Positions 44,094 to 51,973 of a DNA stretch of 64,000 nucleotides are shown in pieces. The notes beneath the pieces are model-generated. The model saw only the letters and a list, made by a program, of their open reading frames with translations, made no database searches and was not told where the DNA came from. Source of the DNA: Thermatribacter sp048814795 (GTDB lineage Bacteria; Atribacterota; Atribacteria; Atribacterales; Thermatribacteraceae); assembly GCA_048814795.1 (NCBI GenBank), contig CP184673.1:1674001-1738000 (forward strand). Direction: 5' to 3'. Position numbers and translations under genes: made by a program. Position 1 is the first letter of the stretch. Each line of letters opens with the position of its first letter.

Positions 44094-45641
44094 TTATTTT
44101 TGAAAGGGGCTTAACATTCTAAACACATCCTTCAAAGCCCTGTAGGTGGAGCGGTAAACTTCGAAGAATTTTGTATACTTTTCAATTAGTTCTTCATCAG
44201 GTTCAGTTTCGGTTTCTACTTTAATGTGGCTAACAGCTTCCTTTACCGATCGCCAGATACCAGCACCAACTCCAGCGATAAGAGCTGCTCCATAGCTTCC
44301 TCCTTCTTCACCAGACTTCACAGTTACCACTTTGGAACCAAAAATGTTAGCGTGAAGCTTGCAAAACAAAGGACTCCTGGCTCCACCCCCCGCAAGCCTG
44401 ATCTGTCTAACTCTAAGCCCCAAGGGTTCCATAGAAACCAGTACATCCCTAAGACTAAAAACAATGCCTTCGAATACACTTCTCAAAAAATCATTACGCG
44501 AGCTATGCCAACCAAAACCTACCAGAGCACCTCGTGCCAAAGGATCATTGTGAGGACAGCGTTCTCCAATGAGATAAGGCAAAAACACCAATCCTCTGGC
44601 AAAAGGAGAAGCAAGAGATGCTTCTTCGCTCAAAAAATCATAACTCGACTTACCAAGCCACTTAGCTACGCCCTCTTCTGACCAGGCAAAGGTATCTCTA
44701 AACCACCTAAGAGAACCACCTGCTGCAAGAGTGGTTCCGTAAGCAATCCAGCTTTCTGGCATGGCATTGCAGAAAAATTGAATAGTCTCGCCTGGATTTT
44801 TGCGAAATTCATTAAAACTTGCTGCTACTATTCCTGCAGTACCCAGGGTAATTGCCAGAACAGAGGGTTCCACTGCGCCCACACCTACTGTTTGAACAAC
44901 CGCATCTCCTCCACCTCCAAAAACTGGGACATCGGGCTCAATTCCCAGTTCTTTAGCTACTGACTCAGCAACTACCCCTGTTTTCTCGCATGATTCTACC
45001 GAAGCAGGAAACAAAGAAAGAGGTAAATCCAAAAGCTTGATGAGTTCCGTAGCCCACTTCCTGTTTCTCACGTCAAAGAGGCCAGTACCAGAAGCATCTG
45101 TTACATCAGTAGCAATTTCTCCGGTTAACATAAACCTGATAAAGTCTTTTGGGCATAAAAACTTGGTAGCTTTTTCAAATACCTGGGGTTCGTTCTTTCT
45201 GACCCAAAGGAGCTTACCACCAGTATATCCGGGAAGCATTATGTTATTGGTTGTTTCCATCAATTTTTCTTTTCCACCAACCAGGTCGTGAATTTCATCA
45301 CAAAAAGGAGCACTCCTTTGATCATTCCAGAGAATACAAGGACGCAAAACTTTACCCTGAGCATCGAGAAGTACCAGCCCATGCATTTGACCAGTAAGGC
45401 CTATACCTTCAATAGAAAAATTCTGCTCCTCTATCTTCTGAGCAACTTCTCGAAAGGTGCTCTTAACAGCATTCCACCAATCGAGAGGGTCCTGCTCTGA
45501 CCAACCTGGAAAAGGTGTATACACCGGATATTCAGCTGAACTACTGGCAATTACCTTCCCTTCTTCATCAACCGCCAGAGTCTTACAGCTTGAGGTTCCT
45601 ATATCTATACCCACAACACAGGATTTACCCGACAAATTCAT
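44094..45641 (-). CDS. xylB: FGGY-family carbohydrate kinase, xylulokinase-like
   Basis: Sugar kinase of about 515 residues. The N-terminal phosphate loop VVGIDIGTSSCKTL, GIGLTGQMHGLVLLD, LWNDQRS and GGGGDAVVQTVGVGAVEPS match xylulokinases (about 10, 80, 110 and 245). The C-terminal ATP-binding part has RLAGGGARSPLFCKLHANIF. The likely reaction is phosphorylation of a ketopentose such as D-xylulose, but related FGGY kinases use other ketoses or polyols. The product would feed the transketolase and transaldolase encoded in the same locus. Start ATG 45641; GGAGG is only 3 bases away, so the downstream TTG at 45635 is an alternative. Confidence 0.87.
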   Translation of the reverse strand: MNLSGKSCVVGIDIGTSSCKTLAVDEEGKVIASSSAEYPVYTPFPGWSEQDPLDWWNAVKSTFREVAQKIEEQNFSIEGIGLTGQMHGLVLLDAQGKVLRPCILWNDQRSAPFCDEIHDLVGGKEKLMETTNNIMLPGYTGGKLLWVRKNEPQVFEKATKFLCPKDFIRFMLTGEIATDVTDASGTGLFDVRNRKWATELIKLLDLPLSLFPASVESCEKTGVVAESVAKELGIEPDVPVFGGGGDAVVQTVGVGAVEPSVLAITLGTAGIVAASFNEFRKNPGETIQFFCNAMPESWIAYGTTLAAGGSLRWFRDTFAWSEEGVAKWLGKSSYDFLSEEASLASPFARGLVFLPYLIGERCPHNDPLARGALVGFGWHSSRNDFLRSVFEGIVFSLRDVLVSMEPLGLRVRQIRLAGGGARSPLFCKLHANIFGSKVVTVKSGEEGGSYGAALIAGVGAGIWRSVKEAVSHIKVETETEPDEELIEKYTKFFEVYRSTYRALKDVFRMLSPFQK

Positions 45642-45664
45642 CACCCTCCACAACTTTTTCGGTT

Positions 45665-45702
45665 ACCAGAACGGAGAGGAGACTTATCCTCTCCGTTCTG
45701 GT
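45665..45702. repeat. Perfect 16-bp intercistronic hairpin
   Basis: Arms 45665-45680 and 45687-45702 are perfectly complementary around a 6-base loop, between the aldehyde dehydrogenase stop and the kinase start. No U-tract follows on either strand, so it is more likely an RNA processing/stability element or partial terminator than a classical terminator. Confidence 0.85.
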
Positions 45703-45713
45703 GTAAAAACACT

Positions 45714-47162
45714 TCAGTCTTTAAAAGACATCTTAATATGCTTGGTTTCCATGTAAGATTCTATTCCACCTGGACCAAGGTCTGTGCCAAAGCCACTTTC
45801 TTTCCAGCCAGTGTAAGGAGCATAAATTGTAGCCACGTCAACGTTGTTCAGTCCAATATTTCCACATTCAAGACACAAGCAGACCTTGCGGGCAGTATTA
45901 ATGTTTGAAGTATAAACATAAGCAGCAAGACCATACCTTGTAGAATTAGCCCAATCAACTGCTTCTTCAACACTGTCAAAAGGCATTACTCCCACTGCTG
46001 GACCAAAGGTTTCTTCCTGCATAATTAGCATTTCATGAGTAGCATCAGCTAAGATGGTAGGTTCAAAGAAATATCCTTTCTTAAAAGCTTCTCCTTCGGG
46101 TTTCTTACCACCACAAAGCAATCTGGCTCCCTTGTTTACTGCATCTTCTATATGCTCTTTAACCTTCTCTAAAGTACTCAAGCTCACCATTGGACCCAGG
46201 TCTACATCCGGTTCAACCAAGCCATTGCCAATTCGCAGCTTTTTGGTTTCTGCAACGAAAGCTTCCAAAAATCTATCATAAATAGAACGTTGCACATAAA
46301 TACGATTAATAGAGTTACACACCTGTCCCATATTCCGGAAGGAACGCCTTACTGCGCCTTTAACTGCTTCGTCAAAATCTGCATCATCAAACACAATAAG
46401 AGGCGACTGGCCCCCCAATTCCAGAGTTACTCTCTTTACTCCTTCTGCACAATAACTCATAACCTGTTTTCCTGCCTCGGTAGAACCAGTGAAACTAACT
46501 TTCTTTACCAAAGGATGAAGCACCAGCTCCCTACCAACTACTGACCCGGAACCCGTGATACCGTTAACCACACCTTCAGGAAATCCCGCTTCTAAAAAGC
46601 ATTCAAGAAACATGAGTGGTGAAATAGGTGTTTCCGAAGGGGGCTTGGCTACCACTGTACAACCCGCAGCCAAAGCTGCGCCGACTTTCCAGGAAAGAAG
46701 CTGCACCGGATAGTTCCAAGGAGAAATAGCTGCAACCACACCTGCCGGTTGTTTAATAACCAGACTTTCGATATTGCTCTTATTCAAAGGAATAATTTCC
46801 CCAAACACTCTTTTCGCACCCTCTGCAAAATACCTGATTACTTCTGCAGAACCTTTAACCTCGCTTACTCCCTCTTTTAAAGGTTTGCCCTCTTCAGCAG
46901 TAAGTACCCGACCAATTTCTTCGGCTTTCTTTTCAATTATATCTGCAGCTTTGTGCATGTAGCGTGCTCTCTCAAAAGGAGTAAGCTTGGACCAGGTCTG
47001 AAAAGCCTTATGGGCGGATTTTACGGCTTCTTCCACCTGTTCCTTGGTAGCTTTAGGAACTTCCCCCATTTTTTCTTCAGTAGCTGGGTTAATTACCTCA
47101 AGATATTCTCCACTAACCGAATCTACAAAACGATTGTTAATTATCATCAATTTTCGAATCAT
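45714..47162 (-). CDS. NAD(P)-dependent aldehyde dehydrogenase
   Basis: ALDH superfamily, 482 residues. PWNYPVQLLSWKVGAALAAG (cofactor pocket, about 150), GSTEAGKQVM (Rossmann loop), VTLELGGQSPLIVFDDAD (general base Glu, about 247), NMGQVCNSINRIYV (nucleophile Cys, about 282) and EETFGPAVGVMPF all match. It resembles the lactaldehyde/succinate-semialdehyde/glycolaldehyde group. In this locus it could oxidise the aldehyde released by the DapA-type aldolase. ATG start seven bases behind GGAGGT. Confidence 0.92.
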   Translation of the reverse strand: MIRKLMIINNRFVDSVSGEYLEVINPATEEKMGEVPKATKEQVEEAVKSAHKAFQTWSKLTPFERARYMHKAADIIEKKAEEIGRVLTAEEGKPLKEGVSEVKGSAEVIRYFAEGAKRVFGEIIPLNKSNIESLVIKQPAGVVAAISPWNYPVQLLSWKVGAALAAGCTVVAKPPSETPISPLMFLECFLEAGFPEGVVNGITGSGSVVGRELVLHPLVKKVSFTGSTEAGKQVMSYCAEGVKRVTLELGGQSPLIVFDDADFDEAVKGAVRRSFRNMGQVCNSINRIYVQRSIYDRFLEAFVAETKKLRIGNGLVEPDVDLGPMVSLSTLEKVKEHIEDAVNKGARLLCGGKKPEGEAFKKGYFFEPTILADATHEMLIMQEETFGPAVGVMPFDSVEEAVDWANSTRYGLAAYVYTSNINTARKVCLCLECGNIGLNNVDVATIYAPYTGWKESGFGTDLGPGGIESYMETKHIKMSFKD

Positions 47163-47180
47163 AGAGCCTACCTCCTCAAT

Positions 47181-47558
47181 TCAATCCACCTTACCGGTTA
47201 CCCACAAAATCACTAAAGGAAGAATACCGGTGTTATAGGTGACGTGGAATTTGCCAGGCTCGACATAGAAAGCGTCTCCTTCCTGAATAGGAAAACGTTC
47301 TTCTTCAATTTCCATTTCCCCACGCCCACTCAGGATAAAATAAACTTCTTCCTGATCAGGATGGGAATGACCCGTGGTTTTGCCATCAGGGTAGACAATA
47401 GTGTATCCCAGTTTCAGGCGCTGAGAAGGAGAATTTTCAGGGTCTATCAGCCAGTAAGTATCCCGTAGAGTTTCCCCTTTTTTGTCCTTCGCAAAATAAC
47501 GAAAAGACCGCTCACAAGTGTCTGGTTCTACGTTGTTGATGTTAACCTTATAAGCCAT
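47181..47558 (-). CDS. Small cupin protein
   Basis: A 125-residue single-domain cupin. Motif 1 is GHSHPDQEEVYFILSGRGEM (metal-binding His, His, Glu), and motif 2 is FYVEPGKFHVTYN (His). Small cupins next to sugar genes often act as sugar or sugar-phosphate isomerases/epimerases, or as ligand-binding proteins. The activity here is unknown; an isomerase for the imported sugar would fill a gap in the locus. It lies between the second ABC ATPase gene and the aldehyde dehydrogenase gene. Confidence 0.85.
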   Translation of the reverse strand: MAYKVNINNVEPDTCERSFRYFAKDKKGETLRDTYWLIDPENSPSQRLKLGYTIVYPDGKTTGHSHPDQEEVYFILSGRGEMEIEEERFPIQEGDAFYVEPGKFHVTYNTGILPLVILWVTGKVD

Positions 47559-47601
47559 ACAGTATCTACCTCCTTTGCCTTTTATACTTAAGAAATCTAT
47601 T

Positions 47602-48708
47602 CTATTGCTTCTTCCTGCGAATTATAGGAAGTTCATCTACAAAAATATGGATCACCGATGAAGGGAAATACAACCACACTTTTTCGTCTTCCTGGTAACG
47701 CTCCTGAGCCGCAGCTACCGCCTTGACTTCGCTTTTTGGCTGGTCATCAAGAGAAACAGTAAGCACCACTTTATCTCCCTGAAACTCAAGTATCTTTACC
47801 GTTCCTGGAATAACATTGGCTGTTTTCCTTTCTCTGAAAACCTCAATTTGCTGGGGACGAACACCCAGCTCTACCTGAGAACCCACATATTTTGAATCCA
47901 CTTCACCTTCAAAGGCAAAAGAAAATTCTTCTGTTTCACCAGGAATCGTCACCTGATTAGAATCTCGCAACAAAGCAGGGATAAAATTCATAGCTGGTTC
48001 GCCAACAAAATAGGCCACAAACTTGTTAGCAGGATGATTCCAGATTTCCTCCACAGTACCAATTTGCTGTAGCTCTCCCTGGTGAATTATCAACATACGA
48101 TCACAAAGAGCAATAGCTTCTGCCTGGTCATGAGTTACATAGATTGTGGTAAGCCCTAACTCATCATGAAGGTGCCGGATACGAGCACGAATTTCGTGGC
48201 GCACCTGTTGATCCATGTGAGAGATAGGCTCATCAAGGAGAGTAACATTGGGCTTTCTCACCAGTGCTCGGGCTAATGAAACTCGTTGCTGTAAACCGCC
48301 AGGAAGCGAACCTGGACGCTTCTTAAGATGCGGAGTAAGCTCCATTAATTCTGCTATTTCCCTTACTCTTTTGTCCACTTCAGGACCCTTTAATCCTCTC
48401 GCCCGAAGAGGGAAAGCAATGTTTTCATAAACATTTAAACGGTAATAAAGTGCGTAGGATTCAAAAGCCAGAGCCACGTTACGCTCAGCAGGGCTTAAGT
48501 GATTTACTATCCGCCCATCAAAAAGCAACTCTCCTTTACTAATCTCTTCAAGGCCAGCCAGCATTCGCAGGGTAGAGCTTTTACCACTTCCCGAAGGCCC
48601 AAGCACAGCAAGGAATTCTTTATCGTCACAAACGAAACTCAAATCTTTTACACCAACAACATTCCCAGGGTATATTTTCCACAAATTCCTGGCCTCAACT
48701 CTGCTCAC
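47602..48708 (-). CDS. Sugar ABC transporter ATPase, second copy with altered signature motif
   Basis: MalK/UgpC-type ATPase, 368 residues: Walker A GPSGSGKSS (about 34), Q-loop region LAFESYALYYRLNVYENIAF with Glu where Gln is usual, signature LPGGLQQRVSLARAL instead of LSGGQ, Walker B VTLLDEP, H-loop YVTHDQAEA and a C-terminal TOBE-like domain. It overlaps the first ATPase gene by GTGA. The changed signature suggests that one of the two ATP sites of a heterodimer is non-canonical. It energises the importer encoded upstream. Confidence 0.92.
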   Translation of the reverse strand: MSRVEARNLWKIYPGNVVGVKDLSFVCDDKEFLAVLGPSGSGKSSTLRMLAGLEEISKGELLFDGRIVNHLSPAERNVALAFESYALYYRLNVYENIAFPLRARGLKGPEVDKRVREIAELMELTPHLKKRPGSLPGGLQQRVSLARALVRKPNVTLLDEPISHMDQQVRHEIRARIRHLHDELGLTTIYVTHDQAEAIALCDRMLIIHQGELQQIGTVEEIWNHPANKFVAYFVGEPAMNFIPALLRDSNQVTIPGETEEFSFAFEGEVDSKYVGSQVELGVRPQQIEVFRERKTANVIPGTVKILEFQGDKVVLTVSLDDQPKSEVKAVAAAQERYQEDEKVWLYFPSSVIHIFVDELPIIRRKKQ

Positions 48709-49841
48709 TCTTCAGAACCCCCTTTTTTCGTAAGTTTCACTCCCTTTTTAAAGAAAAATATGCGTTGGGGGTCAAACTCCAACCACACCTGGTCATTTTC
48801 CTGAAACTTGCAAAAGCCTTCTGTTCGCACATAAATAAACACATCTCCTACTTTAAAAGTAACTATACTGCTTTCATTCTCATGAATTATTGCATAGATA
48901 GGTAGCTGGAAAGCCCTATCCGAGGTTTTTTCAGTAGAAAGTTTTATATGCTCGGGTCGAATACCTAAACGAGATATCAACCGTCCGTTAACTTGATCCG
49001 CAACTGCCTGTGCCTTTTCAAAGAGTTCCCTATCAATTCCTAACTGTAGGACGTCGTTCACTTTGAAAAAGGCCTTGTCCCCTGCGATAAAAACTTCTCC
49101 ATCCAAAAGATTCATAGGGGGGTCGCCAACCAGCCGACCTACAAAATCTGTTTGCGGATAATAATAGATTTCCTCGGGAGTACCTTCCTGTTCAACCAAA
49201 CCCCTTCGTAAAACTATCATGCGATCCGAAAGAGCAAGTGCTTCCCGAAAATCATGAGTAACGTAAATAATGGTACTACTGTACTTTTTAGCGAGTTCTT
49301 TAAGAAGCGTTTGAGTAGAAAATTTAAGTCGAGCATCAAGGTGGGCGATTGGCTCATCGAGTAGATAAACCTCAGCCTTTCTAACCAAGGCTCGAGCTAA
49401 CGAAACTCGCTGTTTTTGGCCACCGCTTAGATGTTGAGGCAATCGATCGAGCAAGCCACCAAGTCCCAAGAAATCAGCTATCTCCTGAACCCTCTTACGT
49501 TCTTCTCGCGGCGAAAGCTTAAGACTCCAACGAGGAGCCCTCAGGGGAAAAGCAATGTTTTCATAAACTGTCAAGTGAGGGTAAAGATTGTAAGTTTCAA
49601 AAGCCATGGAAACATTTCTTTCTTGAGGAGGAAATTCGTTAACTTCTCGGCCATTAAAAAGAATCTTTCCCGAGGTAACTTTCTCTATTCCAGCAATCAT
49701 TTTCAGGATAGTAGTTTTACCTGCACCGGTTGGCCCAAGAATAGAGAAGAATTCTCCCTCATGACAGGTAAAGCTTACTCCTCTAATGGCCTTCTTCTTG
49801 CCATACAACTTTACCACGTTTTCAAGCCGTACTTCCGCCAT
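48705..49841 (-). CDS. Sugar ABC transporter ATPase, first copy
   Basis: MalK/UgpC-type ATPase, 378 residues: Walker A GPTGAGKT (about 35), Q-loop region MAFETYNLYPHLTVYENIAF (Glu for Gln), canonical signature LSGGQKQRVSLARAL, Walker B VYLLDEP, H-loop YVTHDFREA and C-terminal TOBE-like region. Most sugar importers use a homodimeric ATPase; here two distinct adjacent ATPases suggest a heterodimer. ATG start behind AGGAGG, right after the small poly-Glu gene. Confidence 0.93.
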   Translation of the reverse strand: MAEVRLENVVKLYGKKKAIRGVSFTCHEGEFFSILGPTGAGKTTILKMIAGIEKVTSGKILFNGREVNEFPPQERNVSMAFETYNLYPHLTVYENIAFPLRAPRWSLKLSPREERKRVQEIADFLGLGGLLDRLPQHLSGGQKQRVSLARALVRKAEVYLLDEPIAHLDARLKFSTQTLLKELAKKYSSTIIYVTHDFREALALSDRMIVLRRGLVEQEGTPEEIYYYPQTDFVGRLVGDPPMNLLDGEVFIAGDKAFFKVNDVLQLGIDRELFEKAQAVADQVNGRLISRLGIRPEHIKLSTEKTSDRAFQLPIYAIIHENESSIVTFKVGDVFIYVRTEGFCKFQENDQVWLEFDPQRIFFFKKGVKLTKKGGSEE

Positions 49842-49843
49842 TT

Positions 49844-50047
49844 CTATTCTTCCTCCTCTTCTTCCTCTTCTTCGAGTGGACGAGGACCATACTTAAAAAG
49901 ACACAAAGCAACTACCGTAGCAAGAATAGTACCTATCCACTGAGGAATATAGGCTTCTACAAATCTGAGCCAAAATAGGTTAAAAAAGGCCCAACAAATG
50001 ACCGACCAGAAGATCCAATCTCCAGTTGACATACGAGGAAGTAACAT
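49844..50047 (-). CDS. Small two-helix membrane protein with poly-glutamate tail
   Basis: About 67 residues: two hydrophobic helices (DWIFWSVICWAFFNLFWLRF and WIGTILATVVALCLFKYG) and a C-terminal run of nine Glu. It sits between the inner-membrane permease genes and the ATPase genes, in the same direction, with a good binding site (GAGGTG) six bases before ATG 50047. Some glycerol/polyol-type ABC operons encode a small membrane protein at a comparable place, but I cannot confirm homology. Probably an accessory subunit of this importer; function unknown. Confidence 0.65.
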   Translation of the reverse strand: MLLPRMSTGDWIFWSVICWAFFNLFWLRFVEAYIPQWIGTILATVVALCLFKYGPRPLEEEEEEEEE

Positions 50048-50098
50048 CTCTTTCACCTCAACCCAAACTTTTTAAACTGATAAAGTTGCACACACTCA

Positions 50099-50929
50099 TC
50101 AACCTTTCACTGCGCCAAAAGTGAGGCCGCGGATAATATAGCGCTGCATGAACCAGGCCACAAACAGAGTTGGCAGGATAACAATAGCTGCTCCTGCTGC
50201 CATCGGCCCATACTGAACCTCAATGGATCCCCAAAAGGAAGAAATGAGGACAGTAACCGTTCGGGCAGTAGAACGAGTGAAAAGAAAAGCGTATAGAAAC
50301 TCATTCCACGACCAGATGAGGCAAAATACAGTAGTTACCACAATCCCGGGACGGGCGAGGGGCAAGACTATTTTGCGAAAAATGTCTACCCGACTATAAC
50401 CATCAACCATAGCCGCATACTCCAGTTCCTCGGGGATATCCTTAAAGAAGCCATAGAGCAGAAAAGTAGCAAAAGAAGTGTTAAAGTAAGTATAAAGAAG
50501 AATCAATCCCAGGTGAGTATCAAGCAATCCTACTTTGCGGTACATCATAAAAAAGGGAATTGCCGCTACTACCGCGGGAAACATCCTGGTGGAGATAGTA
50601 GTGAACAACAGATGCCCCTGGCCAGTGTTCCAGCGAGCAAAACTGTAAGCTGCGGGAACAGACACCAAAAGTACCAAAACGGTGCTTATGGCGCTAACGA
50701 TTATGGTGTTAAGAAAATTGTTCCAGAATGGGTAATCACTAAACAGACGATGAAAATTTTCCATGGTAGGTTTAAAAAACACCAACTTGCGCACATCAGT
50801 AGTAAAGATATCATTGGCGGATTTAAAGGCGGTAAGATATATCCATGCCAGGGGTCCAACTACCACGAAAAGAACCACTGCAGTAATTATCCAAAAAAGC
50901 AATTTTCCCCAGGATCTCAAAATGCTCAC
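50099..50929 (-). CDS. Sugar ABC transporter permease (MalG type)
   Basis: Integral membrane permease, 276 residues, with six predicted helices and the EAA loop EYAAMVDGYSRVDIFRKIVLPLARPGI near residue 180 that contacts the ATPase. ABC importer family for di/oligosaccharides and polyols. It follows the first permease after 9 bases. GTG at 50929 is the open start; a TTG three codons downstream has better spacing from AGAGG. Confidence 0.93.
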   Translation of the reverse strand: MSILRSWGKLLFWIITAVVLFVVVGPLAWIYLTAFKSANDIFTTDVRKLVFFKPTMENFHRLFSDYPFWNNFLNTIIVSAISTVLVLLVSVPAAYSFARWNTGQGHLLFTTISTRMFPAVVAAIPFFMMYRKVGLLDTHLGLILLYTYFNTSFATFLLYGFFKDIPEELEYAAMVDGYSRVDIFRKIVLPLARPGIVVTTVFCLIWSWNEFLYAFLFTRSTARTVTVLISSFWGSIEVQYGPMAAGAAIVILPTLFVAWFMQRYIIRGLTFGAVKG

Positions 50930-50938
50930 CCTCTTTCT

Positions 50939-51865
50939 TTATTTGGTTCCACCAAGCGCTCTTATCAAAAACTTAAACATAACAGCACATAATGCTATGG
51001 TGAGGAGCAAGGAAAAAATAGCCATGGTAGAACCATAGCCAATGTCAAAATAAACAAACGCCGTACGATATACGATCCAGTCAAGAAGCTCTGTGCCCAC
51101 TCCTCCACGGGTCGTTCCGTAAAGGGGGTCAAAAAGCCTAATAAGCCACATAGTACGTAAAACTACGATAATCATTATCAGCGGGCTTAACATGGGCAAA
51201 GTCAACCTCTTAAAAATGTACCAACTCGAAGCTCCGTCAACTCGAGCTGCCTCAAAAACATCCTTAGGCAAACTCCTTAACCCAGCTACTAAAACAAAGG
51301 TCGAGAAAGGAAACCACTGCCAGATGGTAATAAAACAGATAGTATAAAGCGCCCTCTCCGGTGCCCACCAGTATACTTTGTTCAAGCCCAGAGCATTCAA
51401 AACCATATTCACAGCTCCAAAGTCATACTCAAACATAAAGTTCCAGAGAAGAGAAAGAATTAAGGGTGCGACCAGGAGGGGCAGAAGTGCTAATCCCCTG
51501 ACTACCCGTTCCCCAGGGAACTCTCTGCTCCAGAGCATGCCAAGTCCCAATCCTATAAGGAGTTCAGAAACTACACAGATAACCAAAACCTTACCAGTTC
51601 TTCCCAGTGCTTCCAAAAACGATTTATCACGAAGTAACTGCCGATAATTATCAGCACCCACAAAAATGGGATTTCCCTGCATACCATACTGATGAAACGA
51701 GTAGTAAAGGCAATAAAACAAAGGATAAAGCATAAAAACTGCTAATACCACAATAAGAGGAATCAAGAGAGTCCATTTAAAATAACGCTCACTGGTGAGT
51801 AATTCCAACAAGGTGGGCTTTCTGCCTACTCCACCCGCAGCTGATTGAATGGTTCTTTCACTCAT
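50939..51865 (-). CDS. Sugar ABC transporter permease (MalF/UgpA type)
   Basis: About 308 residues, six helices, EAA loop EAARVDGASSWYIFKRLTLP near residue 205. The frame is open to 51934, but that extension would translate the 37-base hairpin at 51906-51942. I therefore take ATG 51865 (MSERTIQSAAGGVGRK), preceded by GGGGAGG. Pairs with the MalG-type permease that follows. Confidence 0.92.
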   Translation of the reverse strand: MSERTIQSAAGGVGRKPTLLELLTSERYFKWTLLIPLIVVLAVFMLYPLFYCLYYSFHQYGMQGNPIFVGADNYRQLLRDKSFLEALGRTGKVLVICVVSELLIGLGLGMLWSREFPGERVVRGLALLPLLVAPLILSLLWNFMFEYDFGAVNMVLNALGLNKVYWWAPERALYTICFITIWQWFPFSTFVLVAGLRSLPKDVFEAARVDGASSWYIFKRLTLPMLSPLIMIIVVLRTMWLIRLFDPLYGTTRGGVGTELLDWIVYRTAFVYFDIGYGSTMAIFSLLLTIALCAVMFKFLIRALGGTK

Positions 51866-51905
51866 TTTCCCTTTAAGCCTCCCCATAAGCTTACCTATTG
51901 TCCAG

Positions 51906-51942
51906 GCCGGCGGGTGCTTAATTAAATTAAGCACCCGCCGGC
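51906..51942. repeat. Long GC-rich hairpin between binding-protein and permease genes
   Basis: Arms of 18 bases (51906-51923 and 51925-51942) are perfectly complementary; the realistic stem is 16 bp with a 5-base loop. It sits just after the solute-binding-protein gene, without a following U-tract. Hairpins at this place commonly stabilise the binding-protein mRNA against 3' decay, which would raise its level over the permeases. Confidence 0.85.
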
Positions 51943-51973
51943 AAAAACAGTGACTGTCCTTATCTACCTGCTT

